NCBI GenBank assembly: GCA_009746045.1
Contig: RPFO01000785.1
Span: 1 to 26,433, forward strand
Source: Mesostigma viride
Lineage: Eukaryota; Streptophyta; Mesostigmatophyceae; Mesostigmatales; Mesostigmataceae
DNA length: 26,433 nucleotides
Direction of reading: 5' to 3'
Shown here: positions 1-9,042 of the stretch, one piece after another
Layout: each line of letters opens with the position of its first letter
Position numbering within the stretch: the first letter of the stretch is position 1
Notes under the pieces: model-generated
Seen by the model: only the letters and a program-made list of their open reading frames with translations
What the model was told of the DNA's origin: nothing
The model's database searches: none
Translations under genes and position numbers: made by a program

Positions 1-45
1 AATTCGGAAAATTAGGATGGCTTTGAACATATACATTTTGTATAC

Positions 46-614
46 ATGTACATGATTGTACTGACGAAGAAGAGAATTAAGAAAAACATATGCAGACCCT
101 ACTGGCGCTCGAAGGGCCTGGGCGGGCACCGCAAGCGCATGCTCTTCAAGGTCCTCGTCCTCACGGTGCTCACGTATGGCGCCGAGGCGTGGACCCTCCC
201 ACCCAAACTGGCAGCTAGTAGGCTAGACGGCACGGTTTACAGGATGCTCCGACAGGTCCTTAACGTATAGGTTTTTCCGAGCGTCCGTCATCAGAGTCTT
301 TGTATCATGGCATGCCTCGTGTAATTAATTTCGGACGAGATTAGGCAGCGTAGGATAACATTTGTAGGACACCTTGCCCGCACCAGCCAGGTCGACACCA
401 CCCTCGGTCTGGCCGGCCCCAAGCGGCTTGGCCAGCCAGGGCGGCACTTTCTGACCTGGCCTGGCCCCCGGACATTCCCAAAAGGGTAGGGAAACCTGTC
501 ACGAACTACGTTCAGATGTTGCTGGACGACCTAGTGGTCCCAGCCCAGTTTGAGCACCGCATCCACTCTCTCTCCCGTCTTTGGACTGCCATGCAGGACG
601 ACGAAGAAGTCTGA
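46..614 (+). pseudogene. LINE ORF2 C-terminal fragment
   Basis: This is the carboxy end of a non-LTR retrotransposon reverse transcriptase (RT). The open frame at 46-270 carries the typical post-RT thumb motif LTVLTYGAEAWTLPP followed by RLDGTVYRMLRQVLNV. After a stop and frame changes, the reading continues at about 338-450 as RRITFVGHLARTSQVD and LGQPGRH, and at about 500-614 as NYVQMLLDDLVVPAQFEHR down to a TGA at 612-614. The GHLART segment matches the one in the nested minus-strand element at 3,092-3,723, so both belong to the same LINE group. The catalytic part of the RT lies outside the window. Stops and frame changes show the copy is dead. It abuts and slightly overlaps the ORF1 fragment that follows. 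Confidence 0.8.
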
Positions 615-1540
615 CGGCGAGATCTGGGCCCCCACCATCGCCGCAGCCACATTCCGTTCCATCCTCACGGAAGCCTTCCAGCAGCACGTGACCCCCCTTG
701 CCGCAGATGTGGCGGCAATGGGCGGCACGTTGGCTACTGAGCTCCCTCACATCTCCACCACCGTCACCTCCACCTCCACCCTCCTCGCCTCCACCTCCAC
801 TGCCACCTCCACCTCCACCGCCGACATCAAAGCCCAGCTCCTCGACATCGACCAGCGTCTTCAGAACAATGCCATCGCTATCGAGGTCCTGCAGAACACC
901 GCAGGCCTCACCGCCCAGGCAGTGAAGGACATTGCCGCCAAGCCAGCCCCGGCTGGCCTGGCCGGCGATGCTCCTCCCATCACCACCTGGGCGGACATGC
1001 TTAAGCAACACACCACCTCCACCACCTCCGCCGTCGCAGCCCAGCTTCAACGGCAGACGCTTGACCTCCGCGAGGAGGCCGAGCTCGCCAAGCGCAGCCT
1101 CAACGTCATTGTCAAGAATCTCAAGATGGAGGAAGGTGAGAATTCCGAGAAGCTTGCGCGTGCTTTTGAGAGAGAAATCCTTGATCGCATGGGCCTTACT
1201 GGTGAGATCGAGCTGGCCAGCCGCCCACCGCCTTCCCCGCGCGCGGGGTAAGGCAGGGCCGCCCCCGCTCCTTCTCACCTTTAAGACCCCGGCGGACAAG
1301 ATTTCTTTTCTCAGACGCCGCAAGCGGCTCGAGAAGACTCTCTTCACCCTTGACGACGACTTGACCCTGGCGCAGCAACAACGGCGACGGGAGCTATGGC
1401 CGACCTACCTCCAGCTCCGGCAGACCAAGGCGGGGCAGCCGGTGTACTGGAAGGGGGCGGCCATCTACGTCGGCCACAAGCCCTGGCAGGCGACCCCCTC
1501 GACCACCGCGGCCCCAGCGACTCCAGACGCCCCAGCTTAG
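550..1540 (+). pseudogene. L1-like LINE ORF1 protein (frameshifted)
   Basis: This resembles the ORF1 RNA-binding/chaperone protein of L1-type LINEs. The first part (frame of 550-1,251) has a Ser/Thr-rich low-complexity stretch and then a helical, coiled-coil-like segment (LDIDQRLQNNAIAIEVLQN). Next comes KRSLNVIVKNLKMEEGEN, typical of the RRM-like centre of ORF1p. At about 1,243, in a GC-rich run, the frame shifts. The C-terminal domain then continues to a TAG at 1,538-1,540, with LLTFKTPADKISFLRRRKRL and the LRQTKAG...VYWKGAAIYVG strand expected of that domain. The start is uncertain: the ATG at 550 overlaps the previous LINE fragment, and one at 718 is also possible. No ORF2 follows; the element passes straight into a 3' tail. 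Confidence 0.75.
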
Positions 1541-1990
1541 GGGAATACAGCAGTAGTAGTGTAGACTAGATAGACCGTGGCCATGTACATGTACGCCTCT
1601 TAGAGGCCCTATCCCAGCTAAGCCACGCGCTTTATTTAATCGTGTACATGTGTGCCTATGATGAGCCACACTCCAGATGATGCCTAGCTTTATTTAGTTA
1701 TGCTGTGCCCATGCAGGGAGTAGCTCTCTGCTGAGACGCCATGCCCTAGCTTCTTTGTATAGCTATGCTGATCTTCCCCCCATGACAGGCTCCCCCTTCG
1801 CTGGGCATAGCTTGAAGATCATGGGGATGCACGTGCCCTGGTGCACCTAGAGCAAGGGTCCTTTACATCCCCACCCTTGCAGGAAGTAGCTTAGGATGTA
1901 TGATAGGCCATATGCCCCCCCTCTCAAGGGCTATGTGCTACATATACTCCCAACGGAGTTATGTTACAATTCAATTCAATTCAATTCAAT
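1541..1990 (+). mobile_element. LINE 3' UTR with terminal hairpin and (CAATT)n tail
   Basis: This non-coding region follows the ORF1 stop. It ends with a short hairpin at 1,946-1,959 (ACTCC, loop CAAC, GGAGT), then ATGTTA, then about five CAATT units (1,967-1,990). The same layout recurs at 2,316-2,360, 12,253-12,286, 12,334-12,360 (minus) and, less exactly, 12,995-13,026. A 3' hairpin followed by short tandem repeats is the known arrangement of the RT-recognised tail in several LINE groups. Confidence 0.7.
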
Positions 1991-2009
1991 GCAGGACAAG
2001 ACGCGGTGG

Positions 2010-2062
<53 letters not shown>

Positions 2063-2360
2063 CTTGCGCGTCATGCGCAAAGGCATGCCACGGAGTACTA
2101 TGCTAATCTCATTAGAAAAATAATTACACAAAAACGCGGTGGAAGAAGATTGTCAAGGCGCACACGCCCGACCCTGTGGGCAAGCCACCTCCCCGCAAGC
2201 GGAGGAGGCGTTTTGATGAGTAGTGTAGTTAGGATTTTCTAGATAGCTTAGAGTTAGGATAGTTCGATCACGCGGCTTCCTCCACCCCATCCATCATGGA
2301 ATATGTGCTACATGACCTCCCCACGGAGGCATGTTATAATTTAATTTAATTTAATTTTAA
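1991..2360 (+). mobile_element. 5'-truncated LINE end with hairpin and (TAATT)n tail
   Basis: This starts directly after the preceding tail. Without the nested insertion at 2,013-2,133 (and one target copy) it reads QDKTRWKKIVK, then AHTPDPVGKPPPRKRRRRF and a stop at about 2,222: the basic C-terminus of an element ORF. A ~90 bp 3' UTR follows, then ATGTGCTACAT and a hairpin at 2,316-2,329 (CCTCC, loop CCAC, GGAGG). The end is ATGTTA plus TAATT repeats to about 2,360. Its protein end differs from that of the neighbouring ORF1 fragment although the 3' hairpin is shared. Confidence 0.65.
2013..2133 (-). mobile_element. Truncated LINE/SINE insertion with (CTTA)n tail, 12-bp TSD
   Basis: A 121-bp insertion is flanked by the 12-bp duplication ACGCGGTGGAAG (2,001-2,012 and 2,134-2,145). 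On the minus strand it reads TTTTGTGTAATTATTTTTC, then a hairpin built from AGTACT arms enclosing GCATG/CATGC, then about twelve CTTA/TTAC units. Two other copies of the same 3' end are at 3,092-3,215 (minus) and 8,917-9,031 (plus). It is too short to code and is most simply a severely 5'-truncated LINE. Confidence 0.85.
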
Positions 2361-2744
2361 TATGCAGATATGTACGTTGCATGGATCTCACACATAAAAA
2401 GTGTCTCAATGCGTACAACTTAGGTCAGAAGTGTGCAGCCGTGTCAGTATTGGTTAGTTCAAACATCATGCAAGGATTAGTCACGATCGAGCCAAAGCTT
2501 ATTAGGACACTATATTGATCACACGTGATGAAGACTGGGTCCCCACGTACTTGTCTGTTGACACACCAAATTCCTGCATGGTTGGCAGGAGAGGGGATTA
2601 TCAACATGTGCCCGGCCAAGCTGCCTATACATCAATCTCGTAGAGCCAATTGATTCAGCTAGTCTACCAGTTGTAACCGTGTTCTGCTCTCTGATTTATG
2701 AGCCTCCGCCTGCTGAGTGGCAGACGGCCATCCGATTCATGCTG
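2361..2744. other. Unassigned spacer
   Basis: No coding signature, repeat unit or RNA gene was recognised. The 64-codon minus-strand frame (2,425-2,619) shows no domain. Confidence 0.4.
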
Positions 2745-3862
2745 TACGTACAAGAAAGGGATCTACTGCTGACCCCGGTATAACTATCGGAGTGTCTGCC
2801 TCCAGAGCGTCCCGCTGAAGGCCGGTCTTCATGCGCATGATGCTGCACAGGCTCCGCGCCGCGCTGGACCCACACCTGGGTGAGTCTCAGATGGGTTTCC
2901 GTCGTGGCCGTAACACTACATCATGGGTGTATTTGTCGCGCGCTGGTTGATGGAGGAGGTGCGTCGCATTTGCCCTGATGGCTTTCCGCTGGTCTTCATT
3001 AATTTTGTTGACTATATCAAGGCTTTCGATACGGTCCTCTGGGAGGCTCTTTGGGCCATCCTAGCTTTGGATCGCGTGCCCCCAGCGTTTAAGTTAAGTA
3101 AGTGAGTACTTGCGTGTCATGCACAAAGGCATGCCACGGAGTACTATGCTAAAATCTCATTAGAAAAATAATTACACAAAAGTTTAAACAAATATCGTCT
3201 GCATCATCTCCCAACCGTTGAGCACTAGATGGGGATGTAATCCTCGTCCGAGCTGTCCTCTACTGTAATGGCAGAGGAGGCGGTAGTGTAGCGGCTACCC
3301 TCAGGACCAACAACCTCGACCTGCGGACTTCTACCCTGGCTAGCAACGGGCCGCGGGGCCCGTGGGGAGAAAACAGGAGCATACCCCTCGGGAAGGTGCT
3401 TATCGCAGATGGCAGCCCATGTCTCCTTGTCAATCATGCGGGCGCGGAGTACGGATAGTCCCAGAAGCCCTGCATCTTCAAGCAGTACTGTGTCACATAG
3501 GTCCGTGAGTCGTGCCGCGCCGGTGCCCGGCGCGCGCAATTTTGCCAGTGGTTTGCGATGGGACAAGAAGGGGACCCTCACCATAGGAGGATCGAGGTGT
3601 CTACCTGGTTGGCCCGTCTTAAGCCCCCCGGCAGGGCCCACATCGGTATTCACCTGGTCTGTGCGGGCAAGATGGCCGGCAAAGAGGAGGCGGCGGTGTC
3701 GGATGGTATGGGTGACAAGAGGGAGCGTTTATTGCTGCCATTCGCCGGCTGTATGCATGAGGGATCACAGGCAGTAGTGCGGACTGCGGAGGGCACCACC
3801 CCACGATTTCCCCTTCACCACGGGTTGTGGCAACGTTGTGCCCTGTCCCCATCCATTAATTA
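2745..3862 (+). pseudogene. LINE reverse transcriptase fragment interrupted by another LINE
   Basis: The palm/fingers region of a non-LTR RT is present. Around 2,745-2,920 it reads NYRSVCLQSVPLKA, then RLRAALDPH and QMGFRRGRNTT (RT motifs 0-1). At 2,923-3,091 it has FINFVDYIKAFDTVLWEALW, where D in KAFD is the motif A catalytic aspartate, ending VPPAF. A 632-bp insertion (3,092-3,723) follows. The RT then resumes at 3,732 as IAAIRRLY and, one base out of frame, MHEGSQAVVRT...GLWQRCALSP (motif B region). It stops at a TTAAT repeat at about 3,852-3,871, so the FADD-type motif C and the C-terminus are lost. Frameshifts and truncation make it inactive. Confidence 0.82.
3092..3723 (-). mobile_element. 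Nested 5'-truncated LINE with ORF2 C-terminus and (CTTA) tail
   Basis: The insertion is flanked by the 8-bp duplication AGCGTTTA (3,084-3,091 and 3,724-3,731). On the minus strand it is open from its 5' edge at 3,721 to the stop at 3,225. The protein starts RHRRLLFAGHLARTDQV and contains LLEDAGLLGLSVLRARMIDK, ending in an acidic DSSDEDYIPI. This matches the GHLART C-terminal region of the LINE at 46-614. A ~110-bp 3' UTR (3,110-3,224) leads to the AGTACT/GCATG hairpin and a short decayed (CTTA) tail. The reading frame is undamaged over 165 codons, so the insertion may be fairly young. It is 5' truncated and cannot encode an RT. Confidence 0.85.
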
Positions 3863-4232
3863 ATTAATTAATCGGTGAAAATCTAAAGTCGAAGTGAATT
3901 TTAGCTAGCCAATTTTGAGAATTTGAGAACTGGGGACTACCTAATCGGGGTAAAATTGGCCTAGTTGTTGAAAGTCTGGCAACAGTAGAAAACAGGCGGA
4001 GAGGCGCAGTGCTAGTCTTTGACAACTGAATCTGGCTCCGTCTGCAGACCAGAGGTAGCTCGAGCCTGCCGTTATCTTTTCCGCGTTTTCGAGTTGAGGA
4101 AGATCTGCATATCCATGGGCCATGGATTGATAACTGCGAACACGAATAGGCTGACTGGGTAGTCTACAGATGAAAAGAGAGAGCATGGATGGTTAGGAAA
4201 ATAGTGAAAACATGAAGTGAAAAAATTAGAAG
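3863..4232. other. Unassigned region containing a SINE-like fragment
   Basis: AT-rich TTAATTAAT repeats (to about 3,871) mark the end of the RT fragment. The rest has no recognisable gene; the only known element is the repeat at 4,054-4,105. Confidence 0.4.
4054..4105 (+). repeat. Partial copy of the SINE-like repeat
   Basis: The ~50 bp from GGTAGCTCGAGCCTGCCG to TTTTCGAGT is nearly identical to the centre of the copies at 8,751-8,900 (minus) and 12,368-12,513 (plus). The similarity stops on both sides, so this is a fragment. Confidence 0.75.
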
Positions 4233-4236
4233 TTAA

Positions 4237-5935
4237 CCCCTAAATGGGCGGAAATGCTGCCGATAAATCGGCAGTAACTCACCTATTTTGTAAACCAGCC
4301 CCTGTACAACCTAGCAATATCCAATGGCTGTCCTTGGGGGGCAAGCATGTCCATGAGTTGCCCTAAGCCATGATATATCACAACCTCACATATATTCATC
4401 GTAGGCCATGTATAACTGCCGTCAAAGTCAGGGGGGTCAAGACGAGCGTTTTCATTTTTGGTAGAATGTGCATTTTGAATTATGTTGTAAGAGCTAGGCA
4501 CCTACCACTTCAGGGATGATAAACAATTAGTTCCTGAACAGTTTGAGCCATTGGGGTCATCATTTGGGTGGGTATACCAGCAGTTACACCCAGTACAGCC
4601 CATAGGGGTAACGTTGGTAAAAAGCAACCAAGGGGGTAGGAGTGGGCATACTACCTACTAATACCTACTAATATGGCCCCCAACCATGCCAAACAATACA
4701 TTTCCCTTCCACAATGATGGGGAAACATAACTGCATCATCACACTGCCCTTACATGGCACCTATGTGCAGGTGCCACCTTGTCCATGCACGTAGGTAACG
4801 TGGTACGGATACCCTACGCAAGGCATGCATTCTAGGAGGCAGCCACCAACAAACTAGTGATTTTAAGCCTATTTCAGCCTGCCCTAGCAAGGATAAACTA
4901 GGCCTAAGCTGCTATAGCTTTCCAGGTGATGGCCAGCACACCTGGTGGCACATGCTGACAATGGGAAGCTTCTACTCACCGGTTACATGCTTGATGATGC
5001 CACAGAGACCAGCCAACTGCCTCACACTCATGCAATATGTGTGTGGGAAATGTATAACAAACATATATGGAGGTATTCAAACCCATACAGCCTCTAAAAC
5101 TTATCACCATCACCCTGTGGCAGGTCAACTGACTGAGGGAAGCATCTAAGAAGGGTGTTTTAGAAAGGGGCCAGGCCAGGGTCAAGAAAGAGCATGAATA
5201 ATGCAAAAAGAATGTGCTACACAAGCTAGAACGTATATATAAACGTAAAACATCGATAGGAAAACGATGCTTAAGCTTTACCAGGCATGGATGGCGTTAC
5301 CTTGGCCCAGGCGGTGGCCGCAAAATGGCGCATTTCGGCACACCAAAGTTGTGCAGCATGGTCGCTGGATTCGGCGATTTCTGGCCACCCTTGCACGTTT
5401 ACGACTAATATGTATCATAAAAAGTACAAAGAAACCGATATATCCTTTAAAATACGCCGGAAAGGTATTGCTGTCAACGTTTCTATCGTCCGGCCTGATC
5501 GCAGTTTTTTCCAGCAAGAACGCTGCCGACACCTATCAAATGGCATTCCCGCGAACCAAAAATTGGCCTGTATGATCTTTAGGACGTATAAAATCAATAT
5601 CCTAAGTTTGGCCAGAAAATTCGAACGCAAACGTAAATGCCATGCGTGGGCGCAAGCCGCCATGGCCAGGTCGTCGTTTTCCGGAATGCACGTTGTACGT
5701 GAAAAAGTACCCTGACCCCTTGTACTTTGACGGTCTGGAACACCTGTTAAACTTGGTCAAAATATAGCAAACCCTAGTATCATGTTCTGGAGAAACTTAT
5801 AAACTTTCATTCTTCTCAGCTAAACGTTTCCTAATTCCCAATAGTATTCTCGCAAACTGGTCCCCCGAGTAGGTGCCGACAAATCGGCTGTAAGTCACTT
5901 TTTGGCGGAAAATCGGCAGCAAGACCATTTAGGGG
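4237..5935. mobile_element. piggyBac-like non-autonomous DNA transposon (TTAA target)
   Basis: A 1,699-bp segment has the perfect 11-bp terminal inverted repeat CCCCTAAATGG (4,237-4,247) / CCATTTAGGGG (5,925-5,935). It is bounded on both sides by TTAA (4,233-4,236 and 5,936-5,939). TTAA duplication with CCC-starting ends is the hallmark of the piggyBac superfamily. Both ends also carry subterminal palindromes built on GCCGA/TCGGC: left CTGCCGAT-AA-ATCGGCAG near 4,258-4,276, right GCCGA-CAAA-TCGGC near 5,874-5,889, plus another GCTGCCGAT motif. No transposase was recognised. The longest inner frame (5,287-5,715, 142 codons) has no DDD signature I can see, so the element would need a transposase in trans. 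Confidence 0.75.
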
Positions 5936-6009
5936 TTAAGAAAGATAATAGTAATGATAAAGAAGAAACTGAGCACATGATGGCCATGCAAGAATTGGAA
6001 CTTCTAGAA

Positions 6010-8310
6010 CCCTAGAGCTATGAGAATAGATATCTTGGGCAAAGTGATCTGCCGCCGTAAGGCGCCCGAGCTCCGTGCCTTTTTCTGCCCGCCCCTCGCA
6101 GCGGGTGAGACCTCGGTGGCGGCCCAGCTGGGGGTGACGACTAGTCCAGGCGGGGCGGATATATCCTCATCCATTCGGTGCAGGCCTACCTCGAGGCCCA
6201 CCCCACCCACGCTGTCGTCAAGGTCGACTGCCACAACGCGTTCAACAGTCTGTCCCGCGCCAGCATGTTTGCGGCAGTCATGGATTCCTTCGAGGACTTG
6301 TACGCTTGGACAGCCGTGCATGTGCTACGGCCAGCCCGGCCAACTGGTTCACATCATGGAGGACGGCACTCGCGGCGGCCTGCTGTCGCGGTCGGGCACC
6401 CAGCAAGGGGACCCCCTGGGACCCCTGTACTTTGCCGCCCCCCTCCAGGGTTGCCTCCAAGCGGTCCATGCTGCCCACCCGGCGGTCGCTATTCAGGCCT
6501 ACTTGGATGATATCTACCTTCTGGGCCCTGTGCCGGACACCACCGCGGCTCTGCTGCATGGCACTGCAGACCGCGGTGGCCGACATCAACCCGCTCCAGT
6601 TGACCCTGGCCAAGTGCGCGGTGTACTCGCCCCAAGGTGATTGCTCCGGCTTTCCGCCCCAGCTCTTGGGCCGGGACGAGCGCCTCCATGGGTTGGATGT
6701 CCTCGGCGTTCCGGTTGGCGACCCCGCGTTTGTCATCGATGCTCTGCGGGCCGCCCTCGAGGCACGCACTGAGGTACTGCCCTTGATTGCGCGCCTTCAT
6801 GATTCGCAGACCAAGGGTCTGCTTCTGTGGTTTTGCGCTTGAGCACCCTCGCGTCGTTCACTGGCTCCGGGGCGCTCTTCCGGCTCAGGTCCGGCTGGCC
6901 GCCGAGGGCCACGATGAACGCATCCAGTCGGCCTTGGCGCAGCTGGTCCCGGGCCCCGACCTCCCGCCACATGCTATTCGCATTGCCTCCCTGCCTGCAC
7001 GGATGGGTGGCTGTGGTCTGACTCGTGCCGCCCGGCTGGCCCCAGCAGCATTTTTGGGCTCCGTCGCTCAGTCGTGGGCGGAAAGCTGCCGCCGGGCTCC
7101 TGCCCCTTCTGGCAACGGCAGCGCCTGACCTCCTGGACCCCAGCAGCCCTTTGCCCTTCGTCACCGCCATCCAGGAGGCCTATGCTGAGATCCAGCAGGC
7201 CTGTTCTCCCGTCCGTGCCGCTCAGGCGGTACAGCGCCACCTCCCTCGCGGCACTCCCTCGGTCGCCTCCGTTCAATCTCCCGCCGCATTCCCTGCTCGC
7301 GTATCGATAAACACCAGAAAACCTACGCGGGTATTCTGCACACGGCTGATTGGATGGCTCTTTTCGCGGACCTCAACGCCCAGGGACGTGCGTGGCTGTT
7401 CTCGCTTTCCTTGCGGAGTGTGGGCTCGGCGTACCTTCGTGCTCTTCCCATGGCCCCCCATTCGCCTTGGCTCCCAGCCCGACTACTCGGTGGCGCTCCG
7501 GCACCAGCTATTTGCCCCGCAGCCTCTTGTTCCGGCCGGGCGGCCTTGTGGTAGCTGTGGGCAGCCGCTGGATCCCACGGGGACTCACTACCTTGCCTGC
7601 ATGGGGGGCCAACAGAATCAGAATTGGTATTTGTATTTGCACACTGTCCTCCTGACGGTGGTGCTCGCCATGGTTCGGTCGGTTTCCCCCCACGCGAACA
7701 TCCGGTCCGAGGATGCGGATGGCGCTGCCTTCTTTTCCCCCAACCGGCACCGGCCTGACATCGTGGTGCTGGACTTTGAGGGGGGTGGCCGGCATCTGCT
7801 TATTGACGTTTCGGTGGCGCGGCCCTTGGCTCTTAGCCACGTGGATGGGGCCTCCCTCACGGCAGGTTAAACGGCGGACCGGACGGAGCGGGCCAAGCTC
7901 CTGGCCTACGGTGACGTCAGGCACCATCGTGTGGTGCCCTTTGTCCTGGAGGAGTTTGGGGCCATGGGGCCCCTGACCTCCGCCTTCTTCAAGGAGTGTT
8001 GCCGGCTCCGGGAGGACCGGCTGGACCTGGAGGGCCAGCGGGCCCCATGGTCGGCGCGGACCTGGACGTCATATTGGCGTCAGCGCTCAGTTGTCGGTGG
8101 CGCTGACTCGGGCCATGGCTGACATCATGCTCCGCCGTACGCGGGCTGATTTTGCGGTGCAGCAGGGCTATTAGGTTCCTCCCGTTAGGCGTTTCCATTG
8201 GTCTTATCGTAGTATAGAGCTTTGACATGGCTCTGTATATAGGTTTATAGCTGGGCGTTTGCTTTGGTTTAAGTGATTTCACTCTGCTGTAAGTAATTAT
8301 ATTTTTAATA
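6010..8310 (+). mobile_element. R2-like LINE fragment (RT, zinc motif, RLE region), degenerate
   Basis: This is a 5'-truncated ORF of a non-LTR element of the restriction-like-endonuclease (RLE) type. In order: QLGVTTSPGG (about 6,125); the palm motif HAVVKVDCHNAFNSLSR (about 6,211-6,261); SGTQQGDPLGPLYFA (about 6,394-6,440); the catalytic YLDD (about 6,500). Next are PLQLTLAKCAVY, the thumb region to LPARMGGCGL (about 6,991-7,021), and CGSCGQPLDPTGTHYLAC (about 7,550-7,603), a CCHC-type motif. Then RPDIVVLDF and LLIDVSVARPL (about 7,750-7,830) give the PD..D core expected of an RLE. The C-terminus runs VVPFVLEEFGAMGP to ADFAVQQGY and TAG (8,172-8,174). At least six frame changes and an in-frame TAA near 7,868 show it is dead. 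A 3' UTR extends to about 8,310 with no clear tail. Confidence 0.85.
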
Positions 8311-8750
8311 GATATCTTCCGCACATCTGAACCCGGTGATGCCAGATCTCCTTTGCGGCCGTTCCGAGCTTGGCACTGGATTCGTTGTCCACATCGTCGC
8401 GTCGCTGCCGCAACACGATGTTTTCTGGCATCCGCGGGCTTTTGGTTCCCGCCGCACATTTGAAAGTGCTGTCCTCCGGCTTTTTTGCCTTTGCACCGTG
8501 TGCAGTTCAGTTCTTGGACGTTTGGAATCATGGCATGGCTAACGTGATGACTGACTAGCTAGACCTTTTCAGTGGTTTTCCATTTGCGGGTATTTCCTCG
8601 TAAATGGTGGGAGAGCGATCGCAGCAATGGTGCTCACCACTAGACACTCCCGGCCAGTTAGGCTCGAAACACACGCCCTGATCAAGCATGCTGTTTCCGG
8701 CCCGGCCACCGTCTAGGTCATCTAGTCGCTCCACACGTAAGCCAGCCATA
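8311..8750. other. Unassigned region
   Basis: No domain was recognised. A minus-strand frame (start codon at 8,529-8,531) has several Cys residues (NCTRC...MCGGN...RRCGQRIQC), which superficially look like a zinc-binding stretch. Its frame runs on into the antisense of the LINE above, so I do not call it a gene. Confidence 0.35.
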
Positions 8751-8900
8751 ATTTCAATGCACAAGGACTATACACATTTCCATCACCATTCATCTTCATC
8801 ATCCTGAACGACTCGAAAACGCGGAAAAGATAACGGCAGGCTCGAGCTACCATGGTCCGGATTCTCCCGATTTCTGGCCTGCGCTGGTTGTCTCTTTGAT
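8751..8900 (-). repeat. SINE-like repeat, minus-strand copy
   Basis: On the minus strand this reads ATCAAAGAGACAACCAG, then GGCCAGAAATCGGGAG, GGTAGCTCGAGCCTGCCG, TTTTCGAGTCG and GTGCATTGAAATT. It is near-identical over its full length to 12,368-12,513. It lies directly next to the (CTTA) LINE insertion at 8,917-9,031. Confidence 0.8.
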
Positions 8901-8916
8901 CTTGGATCTCCAGGAG

Positions 8917-9031
8917 GGATGATGCAGACGATATTTGTTTAAACTTTTGTGTAATTATTTTTCTAATTAGATTAGCATATAGTACTCCGTGGCATGCCTT
9001 TGCGCACACGCAAGTACTTACTTACTTACTT
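8917..9031 (+). mobile_element. Truncated LINE 3' end with hairpin and (TTAC)n tail, 11-bp TSD
   Basis: This 115-bp plus-strand copy corresponds to the 3' UTR of the element at 3,092-3,723. It starts GGATGATGCAGACGATATT and continues through TTTGTGTAATTATTTTTC. The hairpin AGTACT...GCATGCC...GCGCAC...AGTACT follows, then TTAC repeats. It is flanked by the 11-bp duplication ATCTCCAGGAG (8,906-8,916 and 9,032-9,042). Confidence 0.88.
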
Positions 9032-9042
9032 ATCTCCAGGAG

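Noticed and set aside
499-1347. 282-codon Gly-rich minus-strand ORF
   Set aside because: It is antisense to the LINE ORF1 and its Gly runs are the complement of Thr/Ser/Pro codons.
7989-8531. Cys-rich minus-strand ORF as a zinc-finger gene
   Set aside because: Cys spacing does not match a known finger, and half of the ORF is antisense to a LINE.
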